Positions 10,667 through 21,516 of a DNA stretch of 64,000 nt are shown in pieces. The DNA lies in contig NC_083526.1 in assembly GCF_032362555.1 (NCBI RefSeq), positions 5,352,001-5,416,000 of the forward strand, written 5' to 3'. The DNA is from Amyelois transitella (lineage: Eukaryota; Arthropoda; Insecta; Lepidoptera; Pyralidae). The notes under the pieces were generated by a model. It searched no databases. It had not been told where the DNA came from and saw only the letters and a list, made by a program, of their open reading frames with translations. How positions within the stretch are numbered: position 1 is the first letter of the stretch; every line of letters starts with the position of its first letter. The position numbers and the translations under genes are program-made.

Positions 10667-10756
10667 AAATTCCGGAATTCCGGAATTCCGGAACTGGATT
10701 GCTTAATATCAGAACTCAATTCCGGAATTGAAAAATGATCCGATATTCAAGCCCTA
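10667..10756 (+). repeat. hAT right terminal and subterminal repeats
   Basis: Contains tandem TTCCGGAATTCCGGAATTCC at about 10670-10690, another CCGGAATT before the end, and the 10-bp inverted repeat TCAAGCCCTA. Confidence 0.8.
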
Positions 10757-10764
10757 GTCCCATT

Positions 10765-10992
10765 GGTTTGACGTGAATGTATTATTCAGGATGTACGAAG
10801 TAATTGGGTAGATTTATATTCGAATTAGTTGTCACCCGCAGCTTCGCTCGCGCCAAATTAGCGCTACCCACAAAAGGCAACGAATTTAACGCCACCTACA
10901 AGAGTGAAGAGACAACAAAACACAAAACAGATACACTTACTTTTGCATTTATATAATAGTTTCCTTATTACCTAGTTTTTATAGGTAAGTAG
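10765..10992. other. Intergenic, with a possible LINE-end fragment
   Basis: Around 10831-10860 a CACCCGCAGCTTCGCTCGCG fragment resembles the start of RTE-type repeat ends. Nothing else is recognised. Confidence 0.4.
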
Positions 10993-11100
10993 GTACCGTG
11001 AACTTGCGCGGTAGGTTTCCGGCACTTATAGAATACTCACTCCATCTCTATTCCAAGGGTGTCGTAAAAAGCAACTAAGGGAGTTGAGTTGTCCAGCTTT
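10993..11100 (+). repeat. Family A repeat, diverged 5' half
   Basis: Head GCGGTAGGTTTCCGGCACTT and GGGTGTCGTAAAAAGCAACTAAGGG remain; the 3' half is missing. A family F fragment follows. Confidence 0.6.
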
Positions 11101-11129
11101 AACCATTACCGATTATTTTAATAGATTAA

Positions 11130-11290
11130 CCTAGTGAAGGTTGCTGAAGTCAGACAAGAGTCGCTTCGTGTAAAAACTTAATTACCCAATCGAGGACCAA
11201 GGTTTAAAGGTTCAGGGTTCCTCTCCAGAAAGGTGAGGATGTAACCTAGATTAACGCCACGAGAAAGAAGTCTTAACAACAAATCTCACG
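11130..11290 (+). repeat. Family F SINE-like repeat, diverged
   Basis: Carries GAAGGTTGCTGAAGTCAGAC, GAGTCGCTTCGTGTAAAAAC, TCTCCAGAAAGGTGAGGATG and CGAGAAAGAAG, matching other family F copies with many changes. Confidence 0.6.
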
Positions 11291-11364
11291 GGATGAGTAG
11301 GTTTTCCCAGGAATAAAAGGTACCTACGTTCTTCTTAGTACCAACTTTGCAACTTAATTATTAC

Positions 11365-11613
11365 ATACATACATATGGTCACGTCTATATCCCTTGCGGG
11401 GTAGACATAACCAACAGCAAGACTGAATCGCCACCTTCAGCTATTTGGCTTAATGATAGAATTGAGATTCAAATAGTGACAGGTTGCTAACCCATCGCCT
11501 AAAAAAGAATCCCAAGTTTGTAAGCCTATCCCTTAGTCGCCTTTGACGACATCCATAGGAAAGAGATGGAGTGGTCTTATTCTTTTTTGTATTTGTGCCG
11601 GGAACCACACGGC
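11365..11613 (-). repeat. Family A interspersed repeat, near full length
   Basis: Reverse orientation: begins (CATA)n, TGGTCACGTCTATATCCC, and ends GTGCCGGGAACCACACGGC. Confidence 0.85.
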
Positions 11614-11654
11614 TATTATTACAATATTTATAAATATTACAGGATTAGAAACAT

Positions 11655-11692
11655 CCGAGATAAAATAAAGGTACGTTAGGTGCGCGATTAGT
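11655..11692. repeat. Half of a palindromic element
   Basis: CGAGATAAAATAAAGGTACG followed by TTAGGTGCGCG matches one arm of the inverted-repeat element at 32370-32492, so this looks like a single arm left behind. Confidence 0.45.
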
Positions 11693-12280
11693 ACCTGTAT
11701 CATTAATAAATTGTATAATTCAAGGCGAAAGTTTAAAATCAGTGAAATAATTACAGAATCTTTAAGCCTGACTAGTTTGTGCTAGCAATTTCGTTGTACA
11801 ATTGCTTTGCTGCTTGGCATTATAGATAGGTACATAGCTAATTTTAATTCTATATATTTCTCAAGTGGATTATCAATATCATTGACTGAGGCTCTTGAAT
11901 TTGCTACAGTTTTGACAATTCCAAACACAGGTAGGTTTTTACTTCGGTTCTATTATTGTAAGTAATTTATTTTTACAAAAAAAAAGAACTATTTAAAATT
12001 GTTAATTAAAATAATCTAGTCCCAGGATACTGAATTGCAATTGCAGCGTTCCCCCGCTGAATTAAGAAACTACCTAATTTATAATTTTCCGCCACCTCAC
12101 AAAACTTAAGCGTCAAATATGCTACTTTATATAAGTAATACTCAGAATATTATCTTCTACCGCTACAATACTCAATTTTTTCTGCGAAATTAACTATTTG
12201 TTTATAAACAGATGACGCATCCCCTTTCTTCTAATATAAATCGCGGGTTTTTTTTGTTTTCGATTGGGAAATCCTTTTTG
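11693..12280. other. Intergenic, nothing recognised
   Basis: AT-rich DNA without supported exons or known repeats. Confidence 0.45.
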
Positions 12281-12369
12281 CAGACTGCCTCCCGGTTCTT
12301 CAGCTGGAAGAGTGTGGGACTCCTGGCATCTAGTGTGACAGCTTACCCACTAAAACACTTCCGGTGCGC

Positions 12370-12475
12370 CCTTCTCACCATTTTGAATCCCGGTTTCATC
12401 CTGACCTCTCTGGAGTGGAACCCGGGGTGCGGCTTTTGAGCAGGATCCCGAATTGGATAAATCGGTCAGTTTTTG
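12370..12475 (-). repeat. Family F repeat, diverged
   Basis: Carries the reverse-orientation landmarks CCCGGTTTCATCCTGACCTC and TCTGGAGTGGAACCCGGGG, comparable to the copy at 55273. A family A copy begins right after it. Confidence 0.55.
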
Positions 12476-12480
12476 ACGAT

Positions 12481-12750
12481 TGGTGCCATGTGGTTCCCGG
12501 AACCAATACAAAAAAGAATAGGACCACTCCACCTCTTTCCCATGGATGTCGTAAAAGGCGACTAAGGGATAGGCTTATGAAATTGCGATCCTTTTTTTAA
12601 TCGATGAGCTAGCAACCTGTCACTATTTGGATCTCAATTCCATCATTAAGCCGAGCAACTAAACGTGGCCATTAAGTCTTTTCGGGACTATTGGCTCTGT
12701 CTACCCCGTAAGGGATATAGACGTGACTATATGTATGTATGTATGTTTTT
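12481..12750 (+). repeat. Family A interspersed repeat, near full length
   Basis: Complete from GTGCCATGTGGTTCCCGG to a (TATG)n tail of about four units. Confidence 0.85.
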
Positions 12751-12930
12751 GACGATTCAGCAAATGACGCATCTATTTCTTCTTATCTCTCCGACATAGA
12801 CCAACCGCGGTGCGAAATAGGTAAATGGATATGACAGAATGACATCTTGTCATGCACACACCCTACGTAATGTGATTTGTACCTACGTTAAAATACAGAA
12901 TGACTAATATTTTATTTTTGTTTATGTTTT

Positions 12931-13180
12931 GCGGCCTCTGTGGCGCAGCGGTAGTGCGCTTGTCTGTGTCATTGGAGGTCCCGGGTTCGAATCCCGGCCA
13001 GGGCATGATGGGAAACGATCTTTCTCTGACTGGCCTGGGTCTTGGATGTTTATCTATATAAGTATTTATTCTAAAATATAGTATCGTTGAGTTAGTATCT
13101 CGTAACACAAGTCTCGAACTTAGTTCGAGGCTAACTCAATCTGTGTAATTTGTCGCAAAAAATATAAAATATAAAAAAAA
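12931..13180 (+). repeat. Family B tRNA-derived SINE, full length
   Basis: The head has a polymerase III A box (TGGCGCAGCGGTAG) and B box (GGTTCGAATCC) spaced as in a tRNA gene, but the acceptor stem does not pair, so this is not a working tRNA. The shared tail TAGTATCGTTGAGTTAGTAT to GTGTAATTTGTC follows, and then an A-rich end. Confidence 0.88.
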
Positions 13181-13208
13181 TTACGTGAATTTTCCATGCT
13201 ACTAAACT

Positions 13209-13473
13209 GCCGTGCCGTGTGGTTCCCGGCACCAATACAAAAAAGAATAGGACTACTCCATCTCTTTCCCATGGATGTCGTAAAAGCCGACTAAGGGGTA
13301 GGCTTATAAACTTGGGATTCTTTAAGGCGATGGGCTAGCAACCTGTCAATATTTGAATCTCAATCCTATCTTAAAGCCAAATAGCTGAACGTGGTCTATC
13401 AGTCTTTACAAGACTGTGGGCTCTGTCTACCCCGCAAGGGATATAGACATGATTATAATATGTATGTATGTAC
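13209..13473 (+). repeat. Family A interspersed repeat, near full length
   Basis: Head GTGCCGTGTGGTTCCCGGC through to GACATGATTATAATATGTATG. A few A-like fragments (CTGAAAGGTCACGCTCAG, GAGATTTAAATAATGACAGG) follow at 13555-13640. Confidence 0.85.
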
Positions 13474-13885
13474 TAAACTATTCTGGGGTAATTGACAAAC
13501 GTTGATAAGGCAGTATGTATAATAATCACGGGTAGACACAACTAAGTCTAGAAAAAACTGAAAGGTCACGCTCAGTTGTATTTAGTGTGGTGAAAATTAG
13601 TGATGTAATTGAGATTTAAATAATGACAGGAAAGCGCATCGGCTTAAAGAAAAATCTTATTTTTAATCCTCATGTTATCTTGTTCTTCCATTCGTTTTGA
13701 ACGCGCTAATTTCAGGAACTACTACTTAGTTCGAAAATAAAAAATATTTTTGTGTTGAATAGACCATTTATCGAGTAAGGCTTTAGGCTAACATATAACA
13801 TCACGCTGCAAATATTAGGAGCGAAGAAATAATGGAATATGTGAAAAAAAACGGGGAAAATTAATCATCCTTAAGGGGGTTCAAT
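13474..13885. other. Intergenic, decayed repeat pieces
   Basis: Scraps of family A and, at about 13687-13740, a reversed LINE-end fragment (GAACGCGCTAATTTCAGGAA) that matches 18591-18665 in the opposite orientation. Confidence 0.4.
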
Positions 13886-14116
13886 ACATACATACATATG
13901 GTCACGTCCATATCCCTTGCGGGGTAGACAGAGCCAACAGTCTTGAAAAGACTGAATAACCGCTTTCAGCTATTTGGCTTAACGATAGAATTGAGATTCA
14001 ACTAGTGACAGGTTTGTAATCCCAAGTTTGTAAGCCTATCACTTAGTCGCCTTTTACGACATCCATGGGAAAGAGATGGATTGGTCCTATTCTTTTTTGT
14101 ATTGGTGCCGGGAACG
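13886..14116 (-). repeat. Family A repeat, reverse orientation
   Basis: Runs from (CATA)n, TGGTCACGTCCATATCCC to ATTGGTGCCGGGAAC, with the last part of the hairpin head missing and a deletion near GGTTTGTAATCCC. Confidence 0.82.
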
Positions 14117-14584
14117 TAATATATAAAAGTAAACAAATACATAACCCAGAATTTTTAAAAAGAATCTAGGTCGCTACTCGTTATCTTTGGACAGGAACCC
14201 GGGGTCCATCTGTGCTGCATCTGCCACTGTCTGCAAAAATGGCCGAAAGGATTATTCAGAAAATCTGTTATAAGTTTGAGATCTTGTACATATTAAAGAT
14301 CTTGGTGTACTCATATTAGACTAATAAAAATAAATTTAAATCCTAATTTGAGTTATCATGTTTTTGTACGCAGCAATTCCCATCTGACCTTAGCATCATA
14401 ACCTAACTCATATAGGATCATGGTTACGCATCCAATTGTTTTTTGCAGTCAGGCAAAAATTCAATATACGATTAAACCCGCATATTTTAGTAGTTCTGCA
14501 CCTGGCAGAATCATCAGTTAAAGGTATAACTAGGTATGTACCTAATGTTGACAGTCAAGTCAAACAAGTAGTATAATTTATTTT
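14117..14584. other. Intergenic, nothing recognised
   Basis: A weak family F-like phrase (GACAGGAACCCGGGGTCCAT) is present near 14190. No gene is seen. Confidence 0.4.
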
Positions 14585-14811
14585 AAACTAGAAGCCGCCC
14601 GCGACTTCGTCCGCATGGAAACCCTATCAATCCCGCGGGAACTCCGTGATAAAAAGTAGCCTATATGTTATTCTGGGTCATCAGCTACCTACATACCAGA
14701 CTTCATCGTAATCGGTTCAGTAGTTTTTGCGTGAAAAAGTAACAAACATTCATACTGACATTCTGACATACTCACAAACTTTCGCATTTATAATATTAGG
14801 ATTCTAAAGAT
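14585..14811 (+). repeat. Family D RTE-type LINE 3' end
   Basis: Same landmarks as 5255-5450 and 28461-28668, but slightly diverged and with an extra ATACTGACATTCTGACATAC before the CTTTCGCATTTATAATATTA end. Confidence 0.75.
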
Positions 14812-15349
14812 TATAGTGTAAAAAATTCAAGTTGTCTGGCAGTAATGGTAATGTTTATAAAAAATAAATACAAAAAAATCTTTTTATTAAGTTTGCGGTA
14901 ATAAAAAAAAAAACATTTTATTTTCTCAAGTTTACGCAAACAAGAAATGCACGTCGTCGTCCCACATTTCTAAAAAAAAACACGTCATCGTCATATTATA
15001 GAGGTCAAAGGACCTTACATAACGGTAAAATACCTGTCGCATGGTCAAACATTTTGATTTGATCCTCCGTGCCTTCGGTCATTGACAGTCGGGGTTAATA
15101 CATCACTAATAATCATATACACATCTCTCTCGCACATCGATATAAAACCATTAAGCTGTTGAGACAGCATATCCAAACGGTAAATCTTGATCTTCCACGA
15201 GGAGTTTCTTCAGAGTCAAGGACGACTGCACTCACATTTCCATAAGAGAAAGCAAGACGGGAATATATCAGAAAAAGATGACAACACTGGCTGTATTTAG
15301 AATAAAAAATAAGATCACCAAGAGACGACGTTGCGCGTGCGCCGACAAA

Positions 15350-15616
15350 ATTCTAAATTCAAATTTATTTATTTATTGTGCCAGTGTTGTGCGTTTATAA
15401 TATTTTTTTGAAGTGGTAACACTGAATTGTCTTACGTGGTTATTTCAATTTACCGGTGCGTGAATCGGATCATAGTATGTTCTTTTATCGCGTTGTATTA
15501 GTAGATAATTAGTGAAATAGATTATACTGCAATTATTTGTAGAAAAAATAAAAACGTAATTAAAGTGTTCCGTTGTGGTAGTTTTGTGTCATCCATTTGT
15601 TTATTTGGATTTGGAG
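15350..15616 (+). other. Possible non-coding first exon and promoter of the secreted-protein gene
   Basis: A repeat-free stretch ends in GGATTTGGAG|GTAAGTTAAC, a perfect donor. The coding exon of the gene at 23306 begins with an acceptor (ATGTTTCAG) just upstream of its ATG, so it needs an upstream untranslated exon. This is the best candidate seen, 7.7 kb away. The upstream border is a guess. Confidence 0.35.
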
Positions 15617-15998
15617 GTAAGTTAACTTTTAATTGATAGACTTTCTTCTTTACAGTTAAGAGTGAAAACCCTTGAAGACCTCTTATAACTGTAGGTATTT
15701 AATTTTATATTATCCTTTTAACGAAAACAGTACTTTAAAGATATGGCATAATTTTCACTTAAAAAAAATAAGAATATATCTTACCAGTATATCCCGCGTT
15801 TTTGGATAGATATTTAGACGCATCTACTGTTATCTTATCAATGGGCACGCAAATAATTTAAAAATACTTAAGAGGGCTTTATTTTTATTTGTTTGGACTG
15901 TTTCTCATGTCAAAACATTATCAAGCATTAAATATATTAGGTATACAGAAAATAGATTTTTTCTTATTAAGTTTATAAGAAAAGATTATAAACGGAAA
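15617..15998. other. Intergenic or intron, nothing recognised
   Basis: AT-rich DNA following the candidate donor at 15617. Confidence 0.45.
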
Positions 15999-16112
15999 AT
16001 TCATACATACCTACATATAAGTCACGTCGACATCCCCCGCAGGGCAGACAGAGCCAACTGTCTTGAAAAAACTGCAAGGCTACGTATAGCTTTATGGCTT
16101 TATGACTAAATT
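15999..16112 (-). repeat. Family A repeat, 3' half only
   Basis: Reverse orientation: CATACATACCTACATATAAG, GGGCAGACAGAGCCAACTG, then decays after GGCTTTATGACTAAATTC. Confidence 0.7.
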
Positions 16113-16179
16113 CAGTTTGTCGTTATAATTCTTACTAGTTAAATACTTAAGCTATACTGACTTAGTATTTGAATAAGTT

Positions 16180-16350
16180 CACAGCATTGTCCTGACGAAA
16201 GGTCAGGTCAAGAATACCCAAAGCCGCTGAGCTTGTATGAAGAGAGTTATGAATGTGGATGAGGCGACGGAAGTATGCAGGGGTCGTGGCAAATGGAGGG
16301 ATGTAATCTCTGCCAACCCCTCTCAGAAAATACGTGATTTTATATACCTT
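16180..16350 (+). repeat. Family C LINE 3' end
   Basis: Contains GGTCAGGTCAAGAATACCC, GAGAGTTATGAATGTGGATG, ATGCAGGGGTCGTGGCAAAT and TACGTGATTTTATATACC. The same peptide-coding segment is better kept at 21034-21249. Confidence 0.7.
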
Positions 16351-16707
16351 TGTATGTTTAAGAAGAAATGAAAATAATTATTAATTAATATCTTTCGTAA
16401 CATTGATTTAGTAATGAAATTACTTGTCATTATTATGATATTTAATGATTATCAATGCTCTACTGATAATTTTTACATGTTGTTGATTTAATTATACCTA
16501 CTTGATTAACTAAATTTCGCTTTCGGATTTCCAGAGAACAGTAATTGCATACCTGTGTCACTCCAGAAAGTTTTGTCTGCCCCTGTGCCAAATATAATTG
16601 AAATCAGCCCAGTGGCTTTTGAGAAAGGTTTATTTGTTACAAATAAAAGTACGAATATCTTTTCTTTCTAATAATAAGTAGTAAGAGAAATATGAGTTTG
16701 GACATTT

Positions 16708-16932
16708 TAGCGGGAATTGTCCATGTCGTTCCCATGGATGTTGTAAAAGGCGACTAGGGTTTATAAACTTGGGATTCTTTTTATAAGCGATGAGCTAGCA
16801 ACCTGTCACTATTTGAAATCTCAATTCTATCTTAATTAAGCTTAACAGCTGAACGTGGCCTGTCAATCTTTCAAGACTGCTAGCTCTGTCTTCCTCGCAA
16901 GGCATATAGACGTGACAATATGTATGTATGTT
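16708..16932 (+). repeat. Family A repeat, head missing
   Basis: Begins near GTCGTTCCCATGGATGTTGT and ends GACGTGACAATATGTATGTATG. Confidence 0.8.
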
Positions 16933-18328
16933 AAATAAATAATATATGTACTTAATATATATAGAGAGAGGTGAAGATCACTGCTTCTCTCTCAAGTAGT
17001 ATGGTAATAATTTACCATACTGTATACAAATTAGTTAAGTCAACTGTCAATTTCGCATAAAATAACGAACCGCTAACATATTTTCCGTGCTTACGAAATT
17101 ATACCCCTACCCGGGGTTAACGACCTTGTGACGTCACAATTACCGCTAGCCTGCCGCTGCTCGCACCTTAGTAAGTTACTTTATAAATGAACTAGGGTTG
17201 TCACGGAACGGATATAATTTTTTTTATTTATTTACCAAAAAGAAGACTAGATAAAAGTAGATATTGAAAGAGAAAACTGTAAATAAATTCACAGCTGTGA
17301 CTCCTAACTTCTTTGTACCAAAAGTTGTTTTGTAATTGATGACATTAATCCAAAATCTTGAATACTATCGGAGATAAAAAAAATTAAAGCTTCATCAATT
17401 ACTGATGATAAGTAACATTTTCTTAAAGAAAAAATAAACTCATGCCTTCGAAAAAATAAACTTACGTTTACATTATCTATTATTTTAACCTTGTCTGAGG
17501 TCTGATAACTACTCTGACGAGGAAGGGCCTTGCAACTATTTCTAATAAACATAAAATAGTAAAACGAATTAGTAAAAAAAAATATATTTTCATTGTCCAG
17601 TGAGTGGCAGCCCTAAACATGACCCATTTATGAGATTTTTTTTATAGTCCATTACTGAATTCAAGGGTTTTGTGGTCTCGTAATTTTTTAATTCGTATTT
17701 CGTGCGATAGTAAAAAAGGTATTTGAGCCAAAAAAAATTTTTGCGCTAAGACACATTAATTTCAAAAGAATTTCATTGAATACGGATTATTACCGGAATA
17801 TGTATTACTTTTACTTTTTATAAGTAAGTGTGTATGTACTGCAGTAACAAATGTACACCTACATTATAGTATTATGGGGAGTGTGTACGTAGGTAGTTAT
17901 TTGATCTTTTTATTTTATATTTTCAAAGAATAATACCTAAGAATAATGTTAAAAGATAATATTTATCCTGTACTAACTGATTCTCTAAAATAATACCATT
18001 CCATTTTGTCCCGTTAATTGTCAAAAACTATAAAAACAAAATGACGCCGACCATTATTTTAAAGTGTGGCATTTCTATTGTATTATTATTTCTATGGGTC
18101 TAATCTTATTTATTCAAAAAATGCAGTGACAACAACATTCACAAATAGACATTCTAAGTGATATACCAACATTCTTTTGAAAAAAAAAATTCTTTGTTTT
18201 TATTCCTTAAATTCTTTTACACCGAGTCACGATGGCTGAGTAATCAGAATAGCGATCTCTGTCACTTTGCAATACAAATTTCGCTTAAGTGTACAGATTT
18301 CACAAACACTATGTATTTGTTTTCATCA
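16933..18328. other. Long stretch without a supported gene
   Basis: AT-rich DNA. A minus-strand open frame at 17552-17304 reads through a GTAAGT donor after its 36th codon, but no partner exon is seen. I treat it as unsupported. Confidence 0.4.
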
Positions 18329-18590
18329 TACATACATACATGTCATCACGTCCATATCCCTTGCGGGGTAGACAGAGCCAACAGACTTTTCAAGACTGAA
18401 AGGCCACGTTCAGCTGTTTGGCTTAGTGATAGAATTGAAATTCAAATAGTGATAGGTTGCTAGCTCATCGCCTAAACAAAGAATCCCAAGTTTGTAAGCC
18501 AATTCCTTAGTCACATTTTACGACATCCATTGGAAAGAGATGGAGTAGTCCTATTCTTTTTTCTATTGGTACCGAGAACCACACATCAAA
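18329..18590 (-). repeat. Family A interspersed repeat, near full length
   Basis: Reverse copy from (CATA)n, CATCACGTCCATATCCC to GGTACCGAGAACCACACATC. Confidence 0.85.
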
Positions 18591-18665
18591 ATTTTTTAAT
18601 TCGAACCAGTAGTTCCTGAGATTAGCGCGTTCAAACAAACAAACTCTTCAGCTTTATAATATTAA
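18591..18665 (+). repeat. LINE 3' end fragment
   Basis: AATTCGAACCAGTAGTTCCTGAG...CTTCAGCTTTATAATATTAA has the look of an RTE-type end, and its core recurs inverted at 13687-13740. Confidence 0.5.
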
Positions 18666-18743
18666 TATAGATAAATAAATAAATATATAAAATGTATGTG
18701 AATTGTTATTGGTGTGGTTCTTAAGATGTGTGTGTGTGTGTCA

Positions 18744-18967
18744 CTTAAGATTAGGACCACTCCATATCTTTCCCATGGATGTCGTTAAAGGCGGCTTAGG
18801 GATAGGTTTATCAATTTAAAATTGTTCTTGAAGCAATGAGCTATTCAATATTTGAATCTCGATTCCACCATAGAGGCATATAGCCGAACGTGGCCTTTCA
18901 GTCTTTTCAAGACTGTTGGCTCTGTCTACCTCGCAAGTGATATAGATGTCATTATAAGTATGTAAGT
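18744..18967 (+). repeat. Family A repeat, head missing
   Basis: Starts at TTAGGACCACTCCATATC and ends GATGTCATTATAAGTATG. A (TG)n microsatellite of seven units lies just upstream at 18727-18740. Confidence 0.78.
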
Positions 18968-19327
18968 AACCACTTACATATCTATATTAAGTAGTTGTTT
19001 TGTCCACCTTTCCCCATATATTCCAACAAAACTCTCAAAGTACTTATTATAATAAAAATCTTAGGTATTTTTATAGACAGGAGGTACTGGCCTGAAAAAA
19101 AGTTGAAAGTGAGAAAATCCTTAGATGTTTGAATTAAGAACGGGAAAATTCTTCTGTTACTTACGCATTAAGTTCGTTGTATCTATTACTAAGTAAAAAA
19201 ATATACTTTTATCAAACTCTTCCGTTATTAAGTTACCTTTTTTGTTACTGGCAGATGGTAAATATCTTAAATTTAGGTATTAAGTCTTGTAGGGAGCTAA
19301 AGAGTATTATACAACCGTGAATAACTC
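18968..19327. other. Intergenic, nothing recognised
   Basis: AT-rich DNA between two family A copies. Confidence 0.45.
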
Positions 19328-19586
19328 ATCCATACACACATACACATAATCACGTTTATAGCCTTTACGGGGTAGACAAAGCCAACAATCTTGAAAAGAC
19401 CTAAAGCCACGTTCAGCTGTTTGTCTTAATGATAGAAGTGAGATTCAAATAGAGACAGGTTGCTAGCCCATCGGTTTAAATGAAGAACCTCAAGTTTATA
19501 AGCCAATCCCTTAGTCGCCTTTTACAACATCCATTGGAAAGAGGAGTGATTCTTTATTATAATTGGTGCCGGGGACCACACGGCAC
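19328..19586 (-). repeat. Family A interspersed repeat, near full length
   Basis: Reverse copy, CATCCATACACACATACAC to GGTGCCGGGGACCACACGGCAC, with moderate divergence. Confidence 0.82.
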
Positions 19587-19844
19587 GTATTTAATTTGTA
19601 AGTAGGATATAACAGATCAGATTTTGACAAGTTCTTATTAAGATCGCATTTCGAGTTACAGTCAAGTTCTACTGGACTAGCTTTTACGCACGACTTTACC
19701 CGAGTACATCTTTGTTTAACGTAAGTCCTGTAGGAACAAAACTATTCTCAAAACTTTATTTGTTAGAATAGAATAGAATTATTTTCAAAATTGAATACAA
19801 GGTATCACTTATTGACGTCACATCACTATCACAATCTAATTATT

Positions 19845-19915
19845 ACTACTACCGCTTCCAAAGCGCATGAGTAGAAGAAGCGGCGGAACAAACTACACTG
19901 CAGCTGTTCTTATCC
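19845..19915 (+). repeat. Family H short repeat
   Basis: CTACCGCTTCCAAAGCGC, AGAAGAAGCGGCGGAACAAA and CTACACTGCAGC match the inverted copy at 3590-3690. Confidence 0.5.
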
Positions 19916-20015
19916 TTTTCAGTAATCACAACTATATTTGTGTTATAACAAAAAACACTGTCCACGTTAATTAAATTTATTCGAATGGATGGATAGGTAA
20001 TGAGAGGAATAAGAT

Positions 20016-20113
20016 TATAAGCCTATCCCTTAGTTGCCTTTTACGACATCCATGGGAAAGATATGGAGTGGTCCTATTCTTTTTTGTATTGGTGCCGGGA
20101 ACCACACGGCACA
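20016..20113 (-). repeat. Family A repeat, head part only
   Basis: Contains AGCCTATCCCTTAGTTGCC to GGTGCCGGGAACCACACGGCAC. Here the tail side is lost, unlike most truncated copies. Confidence 0.78.
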
Positions 20114-20270
20114 TAATTCTACAAATACTCGTAGGTACGTCAATTATGAAGAAAGTACGGCATTGTCACCCGTCCTACCCTGTCACGGTCACGATTCGTT
20201 TGTTAAGTAGTTCACTTAATAAGTACCGTTTGCGTGTGTGAATTCGGCTGGGGACCATTAAGTATAGTGA

Positions 20271-20505
20271 CGGCCTCTGTGGCGCAGCCGTAGTACCCTT
20301 GTCTGTGACACCGCAGGTTCCGGGTTCGAATCCCCGCCAGGGCATGATGGGAAAAGTACTTTTTCTGATTGGCCTGGGTCTTGGATATTTATCTTTATAT
20401 AAGTATTAATTAAAATATAGTATCGTTGAGTTGGTATCTCGTAACACAAGTCTCGAACTTACTTCGAGGCTAAATAAATCTGTGTAATTTGTCCAAAAAA
20501 AAAAA
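20271..20505 (+). repeat. Family B tRNA-derived SINE
   Basis: A box TGGCGCAGCCGTAG and B box GGTTCGAATCC in the head, shared tail, and an (A)n end at about 20494-20505. Confidence 0.87.
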
Positions 20506-20699
20506 GTATGTATGTCACGAAAACGGAATGTATGTGTGTGTGTGTTAATCCAGTCCAATCAAATCGGGAATGCCCTAGCGGAAGGTCAGGTCAAGAGTAC
20601 CTTCAACCGACGAAAAAAATTAAAATTAAGCGAAAATATTATGCATAGATTGTACCGAATGAAAAGTTAAATCTCTGCCACAGATTTGTAGTATAGGTA

Positions 20700-20937
20700 C
20701 ATACATACATATACATTTTGTCACGTCTATATCCCTTGCAGGGAAGACAGAGCCAAGCCAACAGTCTTGAAAAGACTGAAAGGCCATACGGCTTTATGAT
20801 GGAATTGAGGTTCAAATGGCCTCATTGCCTTTATCCCAACCCAAGTTTATAATCCTAGCCCTTAGTCGCCTTTTACGACATCCATGGGAAAGATATAGAG
20901 CGGTTCTATTCTAAAGTGCCGGTAACCACACGGCACA
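20700..20937 (-). repeat. Family A repeat, internally deleted
   Basis: (CATA)n, GTCACGTCTATATCCCTTGC to GTGCCGGTAACCACACGGCAC, lacking part of the middle. Confidence 0.8.
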
Positions 20938-20961
20938 AATGTATAGGTATTTATATAAGCG

Positions 20962-21249
20962 GCCTCTGCCTGCCCCACAGATACGTCTCCACCTACCAGT
21001 TCGGGAAGGTGATGTGATTTTACATACATAAAATCACGTCACCTTCCCGGAGGGGTAGGCAGAGACTACCTCTTTCCACTTGCCACGATCTCTGCATACT
21101 TCCTTCGCTTCATCCACATTCATAACTCTCTTCATGCAAGCTCGGCGGTTTCGGGTACTCTTGACCTGACCCTTTACCAGGACGTCCTTAATTTGGTCAA
21201 GATACGTTAGTCGTGACGTGATTTTATGTACGCGTATGTATGAAAACAT
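20962..21249. repeat. Two family C LINE ends, tail to tail
   Basis: A short plus-strand tail (TCGGGAAGGTGATGTGATTTT at 21001-21021) meets a long minus-strand copy (21027-21249), making a near-perfect palindrome centred at about 21026. The minus strand of the long copy encodes [19 protein letters not shown] within a 71-codon frame. This peptide looks like the C-terminal end of a LINE ORF. Confidence 0.7.
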
Positions 21250-21516
21250 AGCACGTAGAACTGATAGCCATACACTTTAATGCGAGTCATGCAAAATAGA
21301 CGAGCATGGAGTCAATGATCGAAAGTTCACTGACCTACCGCACCAAACCTGATTCTCAGTAGAACTAAATTAACTATATGAGGAAAAACATCTTGTAGAA
21401 ACCTGAGCATCAGGACTATGACCCGACCATTAACAGGGTCAAGGTCATACAGGACGGACAATTACCTGGTTTACTCCTGGATCGAGATCATAAACATACC
21501 TGGAATAGATCTTTTT

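Larger units (their letters stand above)
7128..10756 (+). mobile_element. hAT DNA transposon, complete, with 8-bp target duplication
   Basis: The ends are TAGGGCTTGA (7128-7137) and its exact inverse TCAAGCCCTA (10747-10756). The 8-bp sequence GTCCCATT flanks the element on both sides, at 7120-7127 and 10757-10764, which is the hallmark target duplication of hAT elements. The element is 3629 bp and has one transposase gene in two exons with no stop or frameshift. Both subterminal regions are studded with CCGGAATT motifs. The 5' third holds two GC- and CpG-rich stretches (about 7260-7390 and 7970-8120) that stand out against the AT-rich surroundings and probably include the promoter. An exact target duplication and an open transposase suggest a young, possibly active copy. 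Confidence 0.93.

Noticed and set aside
12931-13010. tRNA gene (A and B boxes, GGTTCGAATCC)
   Set aside because: The acceptor arms do not pair, and the same head with the same long tail occurs at five places. It is a tRNA-derived SINE.
17304-17552. Minus-strand 82-codon gene or exon
   Set aside because: A strong donor inside it is suggestive, but there is no partner exon, signal or known domain.
21034-21249. 71-codon minus-strand gene
   Set aside because: The same peptide-coding segment recurs at 16180, 56155 and 63505; it is the end of a LINE, not a host gene.
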